Of a DNA stretch of 64,000 nt, positions 12,872 to 27,652 are shown piece by piece. The position numbers and the translations under genes were made by a program. Below the pieces are notes generated by a model that saw nothing but the letters and a program-made list of their open reading frames with translations, did not search any database and was not told the origin of the DNA. Within the stretch, counting starts at the first letter, position 1, and the number at the start of each line of letters is the position of its first letter. The stretch comes from Apostichopus japonicus (Eukaryota > Echinodermata > Holothuroidea > Aspidochirotida > Stichopodidae): contig NC_092570.1 in the NCBI RefSeq assembly GCF_037975245.1, forward strand, positions 1,548,501 through 1,612,500, in the 5' to 3' direction.

Positions 12872-13190
12872 TGCTGTGGCCGAATGGATAAGGGCGGTGG
12901 CATTTGAGGCAATGAGGCTTAGCAATCGGGAGGTTCCGGGTTCGATACCCGGCCGGGTCATATAGTAAGATGGGTTTTTTTATTTTTTATCCAAGAGCAA
13001 TCTACGATTTTCCCATCTGAAATGACTTTCTAAATTGAAAAGATTCCAAATTTGAGTTCAAGTGTTGAATTGGAAGCCACCCAGACTGTAAGTTGTAATC
13101 CATAAGCCATTGCGGGTTTCTCCCACATTTGTGGTCGCTTAAGCGTCGTACAAGTAATTGCTGATTATTATTATCATTATTATTATTAAT
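12872..13190 (+). mobile_element. tRNA-derived SINE with (ATT)n tail, copy 1
   Basis: The head at 12872-12960 resembles a Ser/Leu-type tRNA with a long variable region: A box TGGCCGAATGG at 12877-12887 and B box GGTTCGATACC at 12939-12949. The body runs about 230 bases and includes CTTAAGCGTCGTACAAGTAA before a tail of imperfect TTA/ATT repeats. Two further copies in opposite orientation (27653, 59681) align along the whole length, showing a dispersed family rather than a tRNA gene. The anticodon arm is degenerate. Confidence 0.85.
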
Positions 13191-14130
13191 GTTATTCAGT
13201 ATTAATCACCTTACGATGTAGTTCAATAGCTTCGATGGTCGACATTAATCTTAAATTACAATTTTGTCCGTTGTTACTTTGCTGAAGTGTCTGGGCGGCG
13301 AAATCCAATTCAATAATAACTGCCTCGTTAACCTTCACTCAGAGAAAAGTTATGGAGAGTGTGTTAGTCTCGTGAATTTACAGTCACATTTGGAGCAACA
13401 TTTCGTGTTTGCGTTTGACAAACTTCTTAAGCGAATGCAAGAAAGGTTTTTTAACCCTCACGATGCATCGTGTGTGATGTTGTTACTGGAGAAATAGGAC
13501 AACTGCCCACCATTTTGGTCTGACCAAGCTTCTTTTTTTTTTTTTTGGCACGTTTGATGCAATCTGTGGTATAATATATCAAGTGATTTACTGTAGACGT
13601 GAAGGAAACTGTTTCAAGTATGGTTAAGATATCCAAACATCTTGAAAAAGTACTTAAATCACGAGCGAAATATTCTTTTAGGGTATCTTTATGGTAATAT
13701 TGATAGTTATGAGTACGTAGAATTATGTAAATTTTTAAATAAATACTGTATAAAGTATAGTCATGTATTTTAAGTGTAAGAATTTATGTTTGCCCTAACA
13801 ACAACGTAGATATGTTTGTTAGTAAAATCACAAAGAAAAACAATAAAGAGTCGATTGTCCACACTTTAGATGAAATTACAATCAAAAATCGTTTGAAAGT
13901 TGTTTGGAACTTACAAATCTGAAACAAGATTTCCAGTTAAGAGGGATTCATACAATGGATTTAATCGGATCACAAACCATATTAGAAATAAAACAAGCTA
14001 TTGTGTTGATATAAATATTAAACGGCATTATTATAAGTTCATTTTAATAATTAGGGTTTCCTATTCAAAAGATCCTTGACATCATTATCGTTCAACATTG
14101 TAAATTATGCAGGAAAAATGACGGAAATCG

Positions 14131-14188
14131 AATTCTAAAGTACTTGGTCAAATTCTAAAGTACTTGGTCAAATTCTAAAGTACTTGGT
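14131..14188 (+). repeat. Three tandem copies of a 20-base unit
   Basis: AATTCTAAAGTACTTGGTCA is repeated three times, the last copy losing its final two bases. Identity is perfect, so the expansion is recent. Confidence 0.95.
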
Positions 14189-14786
14189 GCGGTGATCCAT
14201 TCGTAGATATGATTAATAACAACTTTGGTCAAAGGAAAACCAAACCAAAAAAGAAGAAGAAGAAGAAAGCCCCAAAGTAATTGCATTTAGTTAAATAACT
14301 TTGACATTCAATTTGAAATTAAATCAGAGGACCGCAGAATGATATCAACAGCAATCATGTTGATGGATATTTTATCACCAGACCAGATTTTCGATCAAGA
14401 ATCCAAATTGAAATGAAAAAAAGTACACCTGTTGTAGTTGACTGGTTCAGTCTGTTGTTTCTGATTGGATAATTGGAAATTAGAGTCGTTCAAAGACTTA
14501 TGAAGGAATAACTATATATACTCTTTGAAAACATGACTCGTCCCAGGCTACATCTGGAATTCAAATATTCTTCATTAATTTCAATATTTGATGAAACTTG
14601 ATACCGACAGGGACTACCAAGAGGGATATGCAGACCTAATTACTTTGTTTATGTACGTGCACATTGAACATTAAACTTAATTAAACGTGGATAATATAAG
14701 TTGAATATTTGACTTTAAATAATAAATAAGGAATAGGAATAGTGAATAATATGATTGTTCAAGTTTATAGACGCATTATTTAAAAC

Positions 14787-15110
14787 CACCTAACCTGGCA
14801 TCTTCGTTATAAAGCAGGCATTCATAATTTTATTTAGCAATTTTCGATGACGTAAAGTCGTGTAATTAATATAATTATCACGAAAAGTACACAAACACCA
14901 GACTAATGAATATGCAGTACTACAAGTAACGTGACTTGGTATATAAAGCAGTCAGGGATCTGGTGAGCGATTTACAATGACTTAAGTCATTTAAAATCAT
15001 TATCAAAGAGTAAACCAGAATAAAATAATGAATATTCATTAAGTAGCATTATATAGACCCATGTGACCTGTTATACCTTCATTAAAGCAGCTTCAAACAT
15101 AAGATTGAAT
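14787..15110 (+). repeat. Diverged tandem repeat, unit about 135 bases
   Basis: Units begin near 14787, 14926 and 15058 at variants of (ACGTGACTTGGTAT)AAAGCAG. Units one and two share GATGAC-(G)TTAAGTC, ATTATCA, and AATGAATAT in the same order and spacing; the third is partial. Unit two contains the perfect palindrome ATGACTTAAGTCAT. Confidence 0.6.
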
Positions 15111-17968
15111 GCCAAATGTTTAGCCAAATTTAAGTAATATAAAATAAATAACATCTTATAATATCTAAACTGCAGTTTTCATAAATGTTCAACATTTACA
15201 TCAAATAAAGGTAGCAGGAAGAATTTATAGCGTTCAAAGACTACTTACAATATAATTCTTTATACCAAACGTCTGCAGTCGTTTATGTAATGACTTCCCT
15301 TGACAGGTCACAACGTTGCAGTCGAAAACTTTAAATACACTAGACAAAGAATTTTCAAAAGGGCAAAAAGAAATAAATATAAATAATTGCTGTCTTTATC
15401 TGAAACCATAGATACAAAATAAAATAAACTGACCGCTACTTTCAGATATGCATCCCGTAAAAGCTTATTGGTTTTCCATTTAATTCTTTTTCTTCTTTTT
15501 TCCATATTTTTGATTTATTTAAAAGCATTCTTTACTGTAAGATTAGCACCTGTTTTCTGAACATTCGGTTTTAAATGTTAACCAAATGTTAACTTGCAAG
15601 TCAGAATTCACAAATTTTGTCACACAAGTATATGAATGGTACTAAACAAAATAACAACAAAACCTTCCTCCAAACCTGCTCTCAATTTTGGTTAATAAAA
15701 TTTCCTTTCTCACGACTGACTTTATTCCAATACAGAACGTTACGTCTAGCTTCTTTTTTTTTAATTTCGCTCAACGTTGTTTAACCAACATAGCCATGTG
15801 TTTCAGTACTATAATTAAAGCCCAACGTAGGCGATTTGGCACCGTGGATTTAAAATAATTACGGTTAAAGCTTGGAGAGTGTCTATGCTGAAGTATAGCA
15901 AGAGGTCAAGGCCTCTAATGTCCTGATGTTATAGATCTTCTTTAGACCAAATCAAATGTAAATGTGAAATTTAACCCCTCGACAGTCAACTAAGGATGAA
16001 TATTAATAAGTTGGTGGTATTAGGGAACACTGTACTGTTTAAGGAAACTTAAATGTCATCGAAAGCTGAAAGAAATAAAAAAACTGCCGAAGAGAGAGAA
16101 AGAGAAATCGAATTTTTGTGTCGGAGACGGTAAGCGTTCTCGGTCAAGGATTTTATCTTTCGTAAGGTCAGAAGGGGGGAGAGAAATGTCACATTTTTTG
16201 TTGTTGTCTTTTATCAACGCGTGAAGATGAAGAGGAAGAGGAGAGAAATAGAGATGGATAGAAAAGAGAGAGGTGGAGAGAGAAGCAGAAATAGAAACAG
16301 GGAGAGTGAAAGGAAATGTGATTATCCGTATTTTCAATTTCATTTCGTCGTATCGACGAAGAAGGTTCGTGGAAGTTTGATTTAACAAATGGATTGAGAG
16401 TTATCTCTCTTTCGCTCATTCACTTAAAGATTTGATTTTACGACGAAAACAACAACACGCAAGAACAAGGCAATGTTATCATTGTTTTAAAGCGACTCAT
16501 TCAGTTGACCTGTTTGAATTTAATTGTAGGCTTTTGTTTCTTGCCTTTAATTAGAAAAATTATTGGAATACATTTAACTCAGACGTCCCAATCTTTGTCA
16601 CATTTCAAATATTTATTGTCCATCTCAGTCACTTATTAATAAGGGGTTAATCAACGGTCTAGCGGTTAACCCCGTTCATTCATACACTACCATTTGTGTG
16701 GGGGAAAATCATAGAACAAAACATTTTTGGTTACATATAACCAAAGATTTATTAAAGTGATGCCCCCTAATTTTACCGTGCGTTACTCACAGGATTAACC
16801 ACGGTCAGCTGACCTGAATGGACCAATAGGATTTAGGAATCTTTACTAAGTATGAATGAACGAAGTATAATTACATGTGTCATCCCACATTACGGGGAAA
16901 GTGGAGGAAGAGTTATTTTACAAAAATGTGAGCAATTATACACATTTTTCGAAGATTATAATCATTGAACGTATGCCAAGAACTGTAAGAAGTTTAACTC
17001 CTTATGTATACTATAGCATTAACGTATTAATTAAAATTGTCTACATGAGTGGTTATGAAGAAGAATTAATCATGTCGACGGGTTAAGAGATTCTACGAAT
17101 GATAGGGATAACTCGAGGAGGATCCCGAGGCATTCCAAAGAAAACCGATAAATTGCGCGAGAAGCGCTTTGCAGGTTCTTTGTGGAACATGTAGTCGATA
17201 GAGAAAGAGTTACTATAAAAGGAGGCAGATAAATGATGTTATTTTCTTCAAATATAAATGAAGTTGCGAAGCAGTTATCTTCATGAAGTGGATGGGATTA
17301 GATGGGAGTGCGTGGTAGTGGGCCAAGGGTGGAACTTTTTTTAGGAAATAATATTTAAGGTTGAAAATGGTTTTATCTTTAGAAAACTTTACGCAAGCCT
17401 CTCCCCCCCCCCCCCTCCCCTACTCCCCTTGGTGAAATAAGATCAACAGCTTAACAGATTAAACCCTGTTACATCTTTGTATTTAGGTGAACTACTCTTT
17501 TAGATTGTAATTAACTACTGTTTTATGACGTCATGAGAACTGAATGTTGAGTCCAGGTCGGAATGTAAATATCCAAAACTAAATGACCCACTTCATAGTA
17601 TGACCTTCTTTTATCAATTATTCACTTAAAACAAGCCCCGACTGAGAATAAATAAAATATACTTTACCCATTTCTGCCCATCTGGTCAGATTAGTTATAG
17701 ATTCAGACGTTAATATCACTTAATCTGAAATCTACTCATGCATGTACTAAATTAAGAGATTTGGAATACATTAATATATGATTTCCCGATTTAATCTTAA
17801 TTTCCATAAATTTTCTACTTCAAATAATCTAATTAAATCTAGATATCGGGCCTAACCGTTGAGAATTTGTCTTATTAACATCTACAGGGATTTCTTGTTT
17901 TACATAGTTATACATTCGAGAATATCATTGCAACGTAACTCCATTGGGGAAAACCCGGTAATTCACGA

Positions 17969-18147
17969 GAAAATAGTTTTTGATGACTATATGAATTATT
18001 GCTAATTAATGAATAAGTTTTATGTCTTGTCTTTAAGAAGAATTTCATAAAAATATAGAAAATTGTTTTCGATGACTTAATGAATTATTACTGACTTATG
18101 AATAACATATTTTGTTCGTTTTTGTTTGTCTTTTAGAATAATTTATC
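17969..18147 (+). repeat. Diverged tandem duplication, unit about 90 bases
   Basis: GAAAATAGTTTTTGATGACT and ATGAATTATTGCTAATTAAT recur 90 bases later as GAAAATTGTTTTCGATGACT and ATGAATTATTACTGACTTAT. The unit also repeats TTGTCTTTAAGAA-like ends. Non-coding. Confidence 0.6.
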
Positions 18148-21100
18148 AAGCGGCCTCAATACTTGATTTGGAAGAATTATTTTGCTTGTAGAGGAACATA
18201 GATTATTCATAGCTCATGTCGTAACATTTTGTATTCTGGTATTCCGGAAACTTGAGAGAAGAAAAAGCAAGTACTATATTTACATATCTTCAATTTACAG
18301 AGCTGATTGTCATTGATCGCCTCCCCCCCCCCCTCCCCTCAAATGATGTATCCTCGGTATAGGCGTATGAATAGTGTAAGGAATGGGTGGGGTAGGGGTG
18401 TGTGGATACGTATATGCGGGAGGGAATTGCGTGGAGTGGCACGTTGAAGCGTCCCCATGCACGCGCGTACTCTCTCTCTCTATATATATCTCTCTCTATC
18501 TCCGTGTCTTTCATTTTCTCTCTCGGAGAGAGCTAGTCTGTGAACTTTTGACCGTACTCAACAGATGTCAACACAGGGGCAATCCAAATTTATAACTCAC
18601 TGGTTGATTTTCCTTGTCAGATCTCGTAAGAAATGATGTGACTAGAGATATAAAAACTAAATTTGAAATGAAACTCTCGGGGATAGATTATGTTATGGCC
18701 TGGAGTAGGAGTAATTAGATCTACGAACAGAGATTCGAATCTCCAGTGGGACTCGAATGTACGGATGCCCAAACAGATCTTTCACAATGGAAACACATCA
18801 TAATGTGGGTTCTATAGAGTGTTACTTTGATTTTATCATTTATCTTACAGCTGCGATCCTGCTTTAACATTTTGTCATTGCCAGCGGTCCACGACACCTA
18901 GAGAAATTTCAGTAAATCCCCTTCCCTCTCTAAATGTGTGAATTTCTGACTCGTGTATATAGGCTATGGCAATGCAAAATTGTTATTATGCACCTTGGTT
19001 TGCAAATAATGTCACTTTAGAAAACGCACAGTGCACTTCGGGGTATTCCGACAGTAACGAAACATAAACAAGACACTCACAAAAAGAGAAAACACAATAA
19101 TGAAAAAGTGAGATTTATAATAGATCTTTATCAAAGATGAAATGATTAAAACAACAACAACAACAACATGTTTTACCTAAGTGGGATGAGGTCATAACCG
19201 GTCATGGCCGTCAAGTCGAATTATTGCTTCAATTCAAGTAGAAAATCGACCTTTCTCGAACATACCTAGTTCTCATATGTTTACTAGATTTTAACGTTCG
19301 AACCAGCTCAATGGTAACCAACCACCAGTCACGTGACATGAAGTTGGAAACGTTTTGTTTTTATAACTTATATTATTATTATTAGTATCATTATTATTGC
19401 CTAAATCATTTTCTTAGAAATCATTTAAAACTGGAGATGTTTTTTTTTTTTTATATCTATTATGCTCTCGATTGTTTTTTTTTTCGAGCGGCAAAGATGA
19501 TGTTAGAAAGGAGCAAGGTATAATATTTTAGCTTGAATCGTGAAAAAAAGAAAAAAGATTATGTTAATTATAGAATTGTTCTTTCTCCGTTCGATTGCCA
19601 GTGAGTATTATTCAATCGTGCGTTAATAACATTGCGTAATTTTTAGTATAAATTATATGACTGTTAAAAAAGTAAGAATATTATACAAAAACTGGAGTAC
19701 AAAAATAAATAAACCAGTGACAACAAAGCTATGTTTGTGGAATACATCTAAAGAACTTTTAAATTATTTAAAAAAAAAAAAAAAGAGCAGAAAAGACGTG
19801 TTGTACGCGGCTGTATCTAAATACATTGAGATCATAGCAGGTCAGACGAGAAGGCATTCAGGGGGAGGGGGGGGGGAGGGGAGGGGAAAACTGACCAGGG
19901 TGAGGGGTCTATTAAAGTTTCGGGAAAATGTTGGAAAGAGAATAATGTATTCGTATGTTCATACTATACCTGTACTAATGAGGATATAAAGATTTCAAGA
20001 AGTGGGTCCGACGACATTATTGTCCCCAGGGCTTGAACTGATTCTCGGCGCCACTGCATGGATGGTGATTGTGTGTGAGGTCGAGCTAAAGGACCTGGGT
20101 TTTTTATCTTCCAAATATCTAAATCATAACCTTTAAAGTATATCTAAAACCATAGCTTCATATCTTCGAATAATATAAGCGACTCCACGACACGACCCCC
20201 CCCCGCCCCCACTCCCAAACCCCTTACCTATCCCATGACGCCTCATCCATCTTAATTAAGTTATCCATCGAGATGACATTAAGTGATTGATTTAGTGTAT
20301 AAACTAAATCCCAGACAGGGGGTTATTATATCAGGAAAACTTAAATTTACCAAAGGAATTTATATTGTAAGAAGATGGAGCGCTATATACGTCAATTATA
20401 GGTATAGAGATAAAAGTTATATAAGTAGGACTGGAGTCATAGAATGGGTCGTGGTTATAAAACCGTCTGTCATTAATAAACATGTATAGAGGGAAAGCTT
20501 TCTGTTGACGTAGCTAGATGATAATTTTGATTAAGTCAAGTTAATTCAAAGGGACATTGGAAAAGCGAACACAGGCCTAGATATATACAAATAGGTTGAA
20601 ATATTGAGAACTAGGTTCAACAGAGAGCTTTAATCTATGCAGGAAAATCAATACCTTATCCTCATTTGATAAAAGTAGTAAATCAAACATGACGATGACA
20701 AGTTAAAAGGGTGCTCTGGAGCTGAGTTATGGAAAGGGGGGCCGTAAGGGGTTGTTGCTAACTCGAATAATAACTCCTTAAAAAAATAGGTTATGTTTAT
20801 ACGGAGTCGTATACTATAAGGTTTTTTTTTGGTAGCATGCGGTACATAGTGTAAGCTTATATGTCAGGAGTTGAAAACATTGAACCTTGTGGTATTTAGT
20901 ATAGTACAAAAGTTCTTTTGTGCTTCGTATAAAGGAAGAGGCTCGTTCGAGAGATTTCAATCTTTTGTTATCAATAATCCTTCCGTAAGTTGCCATTTCG
21001 TAATTCTTCTTTGCAGGGGAAAAGTTATAAACCATATTGACGAGACCATATAACAAAATTTCTGAATTTCCGTCACCCTATTGGTTTGGGAAAATAAGTT

Positions 21101-22072
21101 GGTTGAGAAGAAAACGGAACTGTTATAAATTTGACAATTAAAAGAAATGTGGATGATTATATTTCCAGTTTTGATCCATGTTAAAATTTTCAAGGAAAAT
21201 GCAATGTTATTTTCGTGAATGGGGTAACAAAAAGTAGGTCTAATTCAGATCACGGTGTCAACATATGCACTATTGTGTTAGGACTCAGATCAGTGACTAC
21301 AGTTCTCTAAATTTATGATGAGGTGATTTCGAGTTAATAATTAAACTTTACACCCGATGCATAAAAAAACTGGTCCACATTCATCTATATATTTCGGGAT
21401 AAAAAACTTAACAAAACAACTTACGAAAAGCAATCATAAAACAGTGTTTTACACACGATAGGCTAAATAGCCTACACGTCATCGTCTGGTCTTAAAGCGT
21501 ATTGCTAAGCAACCGTATACAGAATGGCTTATACGGTTGTCTGAACGATCATGAAAGATAGTGTTCGTCAAGGTTATGCTTAATTGCATTGATGCCTTCG
21601 CGATGTTATTTCAATTGCTTAACCTATCAAGAAAAAAGAATAACAACAAGAAGAAGATAACTTAGGGGGGGGGGGGCAAGGCGGTGCTTCTAATTCATCA
21701 AACTATAAAAAAAAATTGATAGATGACTGTATCGTGTAGTCTTGACTTTCCCGCCTATACACTTTGTTGACCTCCCTTGGTGTATTAGGGTGACATTAGG
21801 GTGACAACTTTGTGTGAAGGGGAGTCTCAGAATAATTTGAACACGTTTCTTTGTTCTGATCTATGTCAAGATTAACATGTCGTGTGAGGACTATGTCATT
21901 ATCTGACAGAATCGTCTTCACCTGTCACTTATCAATGTCAAAAGAAAACACACAAAACAAACAACCAACATACCTTTTTGTTGCTTTGTTTCTCGTACCG
22001 TTTGCTATGAAGAAATATGAGAAGTCTCAGACTATAAAAATGTGACTAATTGTGACTGATTAATGTATGTAT

Positions 22073-22099
22073 GTATATATATATATATATATATATATA
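22073..22099. repeat. (TA)n microsatellite
   Basis: Short pure TA tract following GTATGTATG. Confidence 0.95.
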
Positions 22100-25000
22100 G
22101 TATTGGTCGTAGACAATCCTATGTGCGATTTCCTTCCCTCTTGTATGTTACATTAATGACAAAACTGTCAGATAAAATGTAAAGTATAGTTCTCAATGCA
22201 CTTTCAAAAGCATTTTGGCCATGAGTTATCCTTCAATTCAAGTGTTTTAGTACTCCTTGTTGGAATACAGTGATTCATTCAGCTGTTTGTATCGAGATTT
22301 TAACTTTAGGAAATATATATACACCGTCGTCTGCTTAGGACTACACAAGGGACTGTTCGTCTTGCCAAACGGGCTTCCATTATATATTATATAAAAGATT
22401 AATACTTTAGAATATGCAGGAGCATAAGCTCTCTGTTTTTCATATACCGTACTGCCGGGGGTTTTATATTTCCCAACATTTTTTTTCGTGTTTGAAAGAT
22501 TGTATTTTGACATGTGTTCAATCGTATATGCTTTGTATATATACTTCTGACATAATAGTTTTAGAAAACCCATAGTGATATACATATATACCTGGGCGGG
22601 CGGGGTCGTGGTTGGGGGGGGGGGGAGAGTTACACGGACAAGAGCCCACCTTGTTATGTGAACATTCTCCAAATCGTCCATTTAAAAAAAAAATTGACTT
22701 TTGATAAAGAAATTCGTTCCATTTTGTAATGAAAAAGTTTTAATTTTTTTTAAAAAAGGGTCATGTTGTTGAAACAATTACGAAAGAACAGAACATTCCT
22801 TAAACTTTGCCCTTCTTCTTTTCTTTCTCCTCTTGAATACCTGCAACGTTTATTGATTCTGAAATCTTTTTGATTTTTTTAATGTAAAATTGATCCATCA
22901 TCGTGGTTTTACTTCTACTGAACTCCATTTTATTATTATTATTTGAATACTTCCTTTCCCTGTTTTGGTTTCGTTATTTCACCCTCCCTTCTTCTTGTTC
23001 GCTATACTTTAGTTTCGTCTTAGAGGAATCCCATCACCTTCTGACGAGTTCCTGAAGTGACAGTAATGTTACCCTATATCTGATATACGATATTCTGTAA
23101 ATATATGAACTTGTCAGAATAACATGAATATTCATATCTCAAAGCAAAGATTCCCTTTCATTTTCTTGACACTTCTTTTCCGAAAATTCAGTTTTTCTTT
23201 TTTTTTTCCGCTCACAAATTTAACTCCCACCTGACTGCAACATTCAGTTCTTCATTTAGTCGAAAGCTTCATCCGTCCATCAAAATCTTTTGCTTTCTTC
23301 AAAAACGCAAATTAAACAAACCTTAATGTAAGTTTTACATGACCGAAGGAATTTATCTTACGTATACTTATGGTCAGGTTGGACAACTCCGCGGATTGCG
23401 GAAGGAGGGGTGATTATATAGCAGGTGTGGGTGTGGGGTGGGGGGGGGGGGTGGTTGGTTCAATTCCGAAAAATTCTTTCGTCTCATTGAGACCTATACA
23501 GTAGGATCTTCAATATCATACCACAATATGTTAAAAGGATGGCTTGAGGCAGTATTTAAGTCTTGATACGTCATACGTCACAGCACAAGACAAATTTCTC
23601 TAGCTGTTTTCAAGATACACAACTCGGTGATGACGTCAGCTTAGTGTAATCAGTGCAGGCCATGTTAATGCCCAATGGATTTCATCAATTATATCGTAAC
23701 TTAACCAAAACCTGTTGTGTTAACTTCATCTACACAACAGAGCGCCCTTGAACCTTGAATCAATCACCATTTGTCCTTTGACAAATTTTTAATGCATAAT
23801 AAACAATTTATGGGAAACCATGATAATCATGTTTCCAGTTTCCTCACCCCCCCCCCCCCTCTCTCCAAACAGAACCCGCTGCTACCCAATACCGCTCAGC
23901 TTGACAAACACACAGTAGTTAAAACACTTCGACCGATTGAATCAATATTCGTTACACGCTCTTCTGTAAACGGCGCGTGCTAAAATACTCATTCTATTCG
24001 GATGCATTTGACTAATTCTAGCAAATTAATTGTAAGTATTTTGGCACATTATAAAAAAATCTTCTCTCCGGTAGAGAATTCCAATTAAGGCTTAACTCTT
24101 CTCTGTGTTTAAAATAAAATGAGAAAGAGAGAGAGAATGAGAGAGGGAGAAAAATATAGTCGAAGTTTATCAAACATTAAATTTTTAAATCGATTTGCCC
24201 TTCAGGGTTATTGAACCTTACCGTATAAACTCTTTCTTTCTCCTGCAGGTTAACATAATTAACGGGGAAGAGATTTCCTTCATATGGTTTATAACTCATA
24301 ATCACTCGACGGGCGAAAGTGAAAGAGAGTCATTTAAGCAGAGTAATCAGTAATATAGCGAAAGAAAGCCAAAACCCCAAAAAACTTCTAAAATCTTGTT
24401 TAAAATCTCGTAGAAAGATCTGAACCGTAAAGTAAATTAATGATGACTGCTTTTCTCACTTCTTTCTCATTAAGACTAATCCGCGTAAGACATGACTAGT
24501 CACGTTACCACACCAAGATGTCATGTGACTTGATTCTTTATGAGAGCTGTTGGCGATGATATTCAACAGTTCCCTAGTCTTCTTCTTCTTCTCCTTCTTT
24601 TCTCTCTAATAGACTTAGAAATGAAGCTGTGTTTTTCTTGTATTTCTTCTTAGTTTTTCTTTTCTTGGAGTGCCCAAGTTAATATGATTGATATCTGAGG
24701 AGCCGTGGGGATAGAAAACCTGTAAAGAAAAAACGAAAGCAAACTCTTCGTTTTTTTATTCAGTGGTAATACTCTACGGATATTTTTCCGTATACATTAA
24801 CTGTATATATTTCATGCTACATGCCGAGAAACCTTGGGTTTAGTGTGTATCTGGTTGCAAGTGAAACTTTTAACATACTCTCTGAAGAAATACATACTTT
24901 AATGGGCTATATTATATTCGTTAATGCTATGGATTACATTTTCGAGCAATTGATAAGTATATTGAAATATATATGTACGCCTCTGGAATGTGATGTAGCT

Positions 25001-27652
25001 GCTACGTGACACATTTTATGAACAAACTTCTTTAAAAAAAAAAGTTGGGGGTTAATAAATTATTCTTTCCTGCTACGAAGGATTACATTTTTAGCAAATA
25101 ATGTTATAATGAAGATATATCACGTGCGATGTTACCTTGTACAATTCCTTGCAAGGGCCCAACCACGTAGCCCACCTCAACCCCTCCCGGAGTCAAATCA
25201 ACCGGGCTCACCTTCCGCCCATCCCCCCCCCCCCCCGCAAACAGAATGTCATACGAAAACCCAGTGTATATTGCATAAATACATGAATTGCATGTGCGGT
25301 GTAATCTAAACAAAGAAATAACAAGTGCAGTAATTCTAAATTACGTAGTATGTAGGCCTATGTGAATTAAGGAAAGTGTTGCAAGTTTGCTAACCAACGT
25401 TTCTCGAATTCAGCCAAATGAATTACTTGACGGTATATATCGTCACAAATGTTACTTGCTATCCGTGAGAAGTCATTCATTTTCCTTCGTCCATGGAATT
25501 TAGTCAACATCGTGAAACTTGTAGTAAGGAATTAAGTCAATTTTCTTGCACGTTGAGCCAAGAAATCTCACCCCAAATGACAAGTCACTTGTGTTTATAA
25601 ATGTATGTATGTAAGTATAATTACTTCAGCAATTTTTTTAATCGGGTGGCAAATGCGGTAATGATGTGCAATTGGGGTGAATACAGCATAGCATTAAATT
25701 ATTCATTGGTGGCAGTGTAGATCAAAATATCAGGAACAAAATCTTCATAGACCCGTTCGTCTCTATTGATGTCGTGACATTTGGTAAAAGGTTAAAATAT
25801 GTAACTAGAGATGGAAAGAAAACACAATAAATCAGTTAATCATTGATTAAATTTGCTTGAAAGATTTGAATAAAGATGAGGAATGTAATGGTGGAAATAT
25901 CCTATTTGGAGAAGAAAAAAGAGGAAAACAATGACCTTTTTGGTATATATAGTTCATAGTTTTCGAAATTGTAATGTTTTGCCTTAGAATGGTGAAGAAT
26001 AAAATCAACAATAACAAATTACTACACTGAAGAAATTCCTGTTTTTTTTTCTCTTTTTTTTTTTGGGGGGGGGGGGTAGGTTTTTTTCTTGCTAATCTAG
26101 TAATCTAACCTAGTGTACTTGTTTATCTTTCATTTCCGTCTGAAGTATTTCTTGGTATTTAACAATAGATGACGTTTGTGTTGAAGAAGTTTAATTTGAT
26201 TATGACCGAGAAGTCCTGACTACGTGTCAGGTAGCTTCATCTTCTCCAGATTTTAATGATTTCATAATGTATACTGTTCCAGTTCCCTGACTTTTAAGGG
26301 TTCAATCCGGAATGTTACGTGTACTTTTAGCGAGACTTTGCATCATTAATTTCACAGATGAGGGACGTTTCAGGGATTTGAACTGCGGTTTAAGAGAAAA
26401 AGAAGGGAACTCCTCCCCCCCCCCCCAAAAAAAAAATCTGCAAAGTAATGAGGAAAGAAAACCCTCTTCCCAACCCCCACACACCCCACCCCCGCCCCTA
26501 GGAAAAAACGGAAACCCACACAAAGAAACACCATGGAACATGAACATTATTTTAGATGGTTGTGGAAATTAAAGAAAACAAACAACCAGAGAAAACAACA
26601 AGAGATTCACCTGTCCTGTCTTTGCCTGCAGTCAGCATTTTAGGCAGCGCAAAAAGTGCATCTTGTGGTTGCTTCAAACCAAACAACAGTGTTTCTGATG
26701 TGTGCGACGAGTTTGTAAAGTTATTATATTAAATTGTAGATCGTACAAGTTTAGCCGGAAGAGCGAAGGTTCCTCTGTTTTAAGAAGTACAACAATAATG
26801 GGGTCTCTCTTTTACCTATTTTGCTGTTTAACTTACAACCCTTGCAGTATTGTGTGGTATTACGTGCAAGTTGCTTTTCATATTGAATATAGTTTTGAAA
26901 AGTTAACAAAGTGCGGAAGTCAACAACTCAGTGGATTCGAGTCCCTCCTACCCCCCCCCCCTCACCCCCACCCTCTGCCTTCACTACACAGCCATCAATG
27001 CATGTCCAAACGACATGCGGAATTGTATTTTCCTCTACGAATTACTTATTTGATATTAGTATCTTACATCAGTGGGAAAAGAGAACTGGGGTTAAGAGGG
27101 TATTTACTACAGCTATAATTAGCAAAGAAATATGACAAAGAAGGCATGTTGTAAAGAATTTTAGATTACACAGATTAGATAGGGGGGGAAAGGATATCAT
27201 GTGGGGGTGGTGGTGGCTGAGAATTCGGTCAACCACTACAAATTCTTACTTAGAACATGAGCTGGATCAACCCGTCTTTCTTCACCATTTTACCAATGTG
27301 ACAACGCAGTGGAATATTTGCGTAGGTACGAATAGGGAGGTTGTTCGTTTTGTGTTAAAAGGTTACTCAACACCTCTTAATTATAACTGAGGAAAAGAGA
27401 GGAAATGCCATGGTATTTGTTGTTTTTTGTGAAGAGTGCAAGAAGGGGGGCCCAGTGAAAACATTGTCTGAGGGGTCCGATCTGGCTCTGTACAACTATG
27501 TATAGTAAACTCACAATAATGTACAATGTATAGCCTACCGTATTATAGTTAGGTATGACGTGAAGATTGAACATTCATTTCTAGAATCTTCATCCTTCAT
27601 ACTACGTCTTTATGCAACGTGTTTTACAAATACTGTATCACAATGACCGGTG

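Noticed and set aside
12872-12960. Functional tRNA-Ser/Leu gene
   Set aside because: Three dispersed copies share body sequence and tail beyond the tRNA, and the anticodon arm is degenerate; it is a SINE head.
16131-16142. GGT-AAG-CGT (Gly-Lys-Arg) in intron 1
   Set aside because: Preceded by Val-Gly-Asp, with no acceptor and no peptide-like sequence.
16643-16673. GGGGTTAA…TTAACCCC hairpin as a histone-type or regulatory RNA stem-loop
   Set aside because: It does not match the histone stem-loop consensus and has no gene next to it.
22247-22681. 144-codon minus-strand frame starting at an ATG
   Set aside because: It includes a translated G/C run (PPPP) and TA-derived residues, has no recognisable domain, and its composition matches background.
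26702-27118. Gly-Lys-Arg in a 138-codon frame (…SYISGKREL…), a possible extra peptide exon
   Set aside because: The preceding residues do not fit the peptide family, the frame crosses a C run, and no good acceptor opens it in phase 0.
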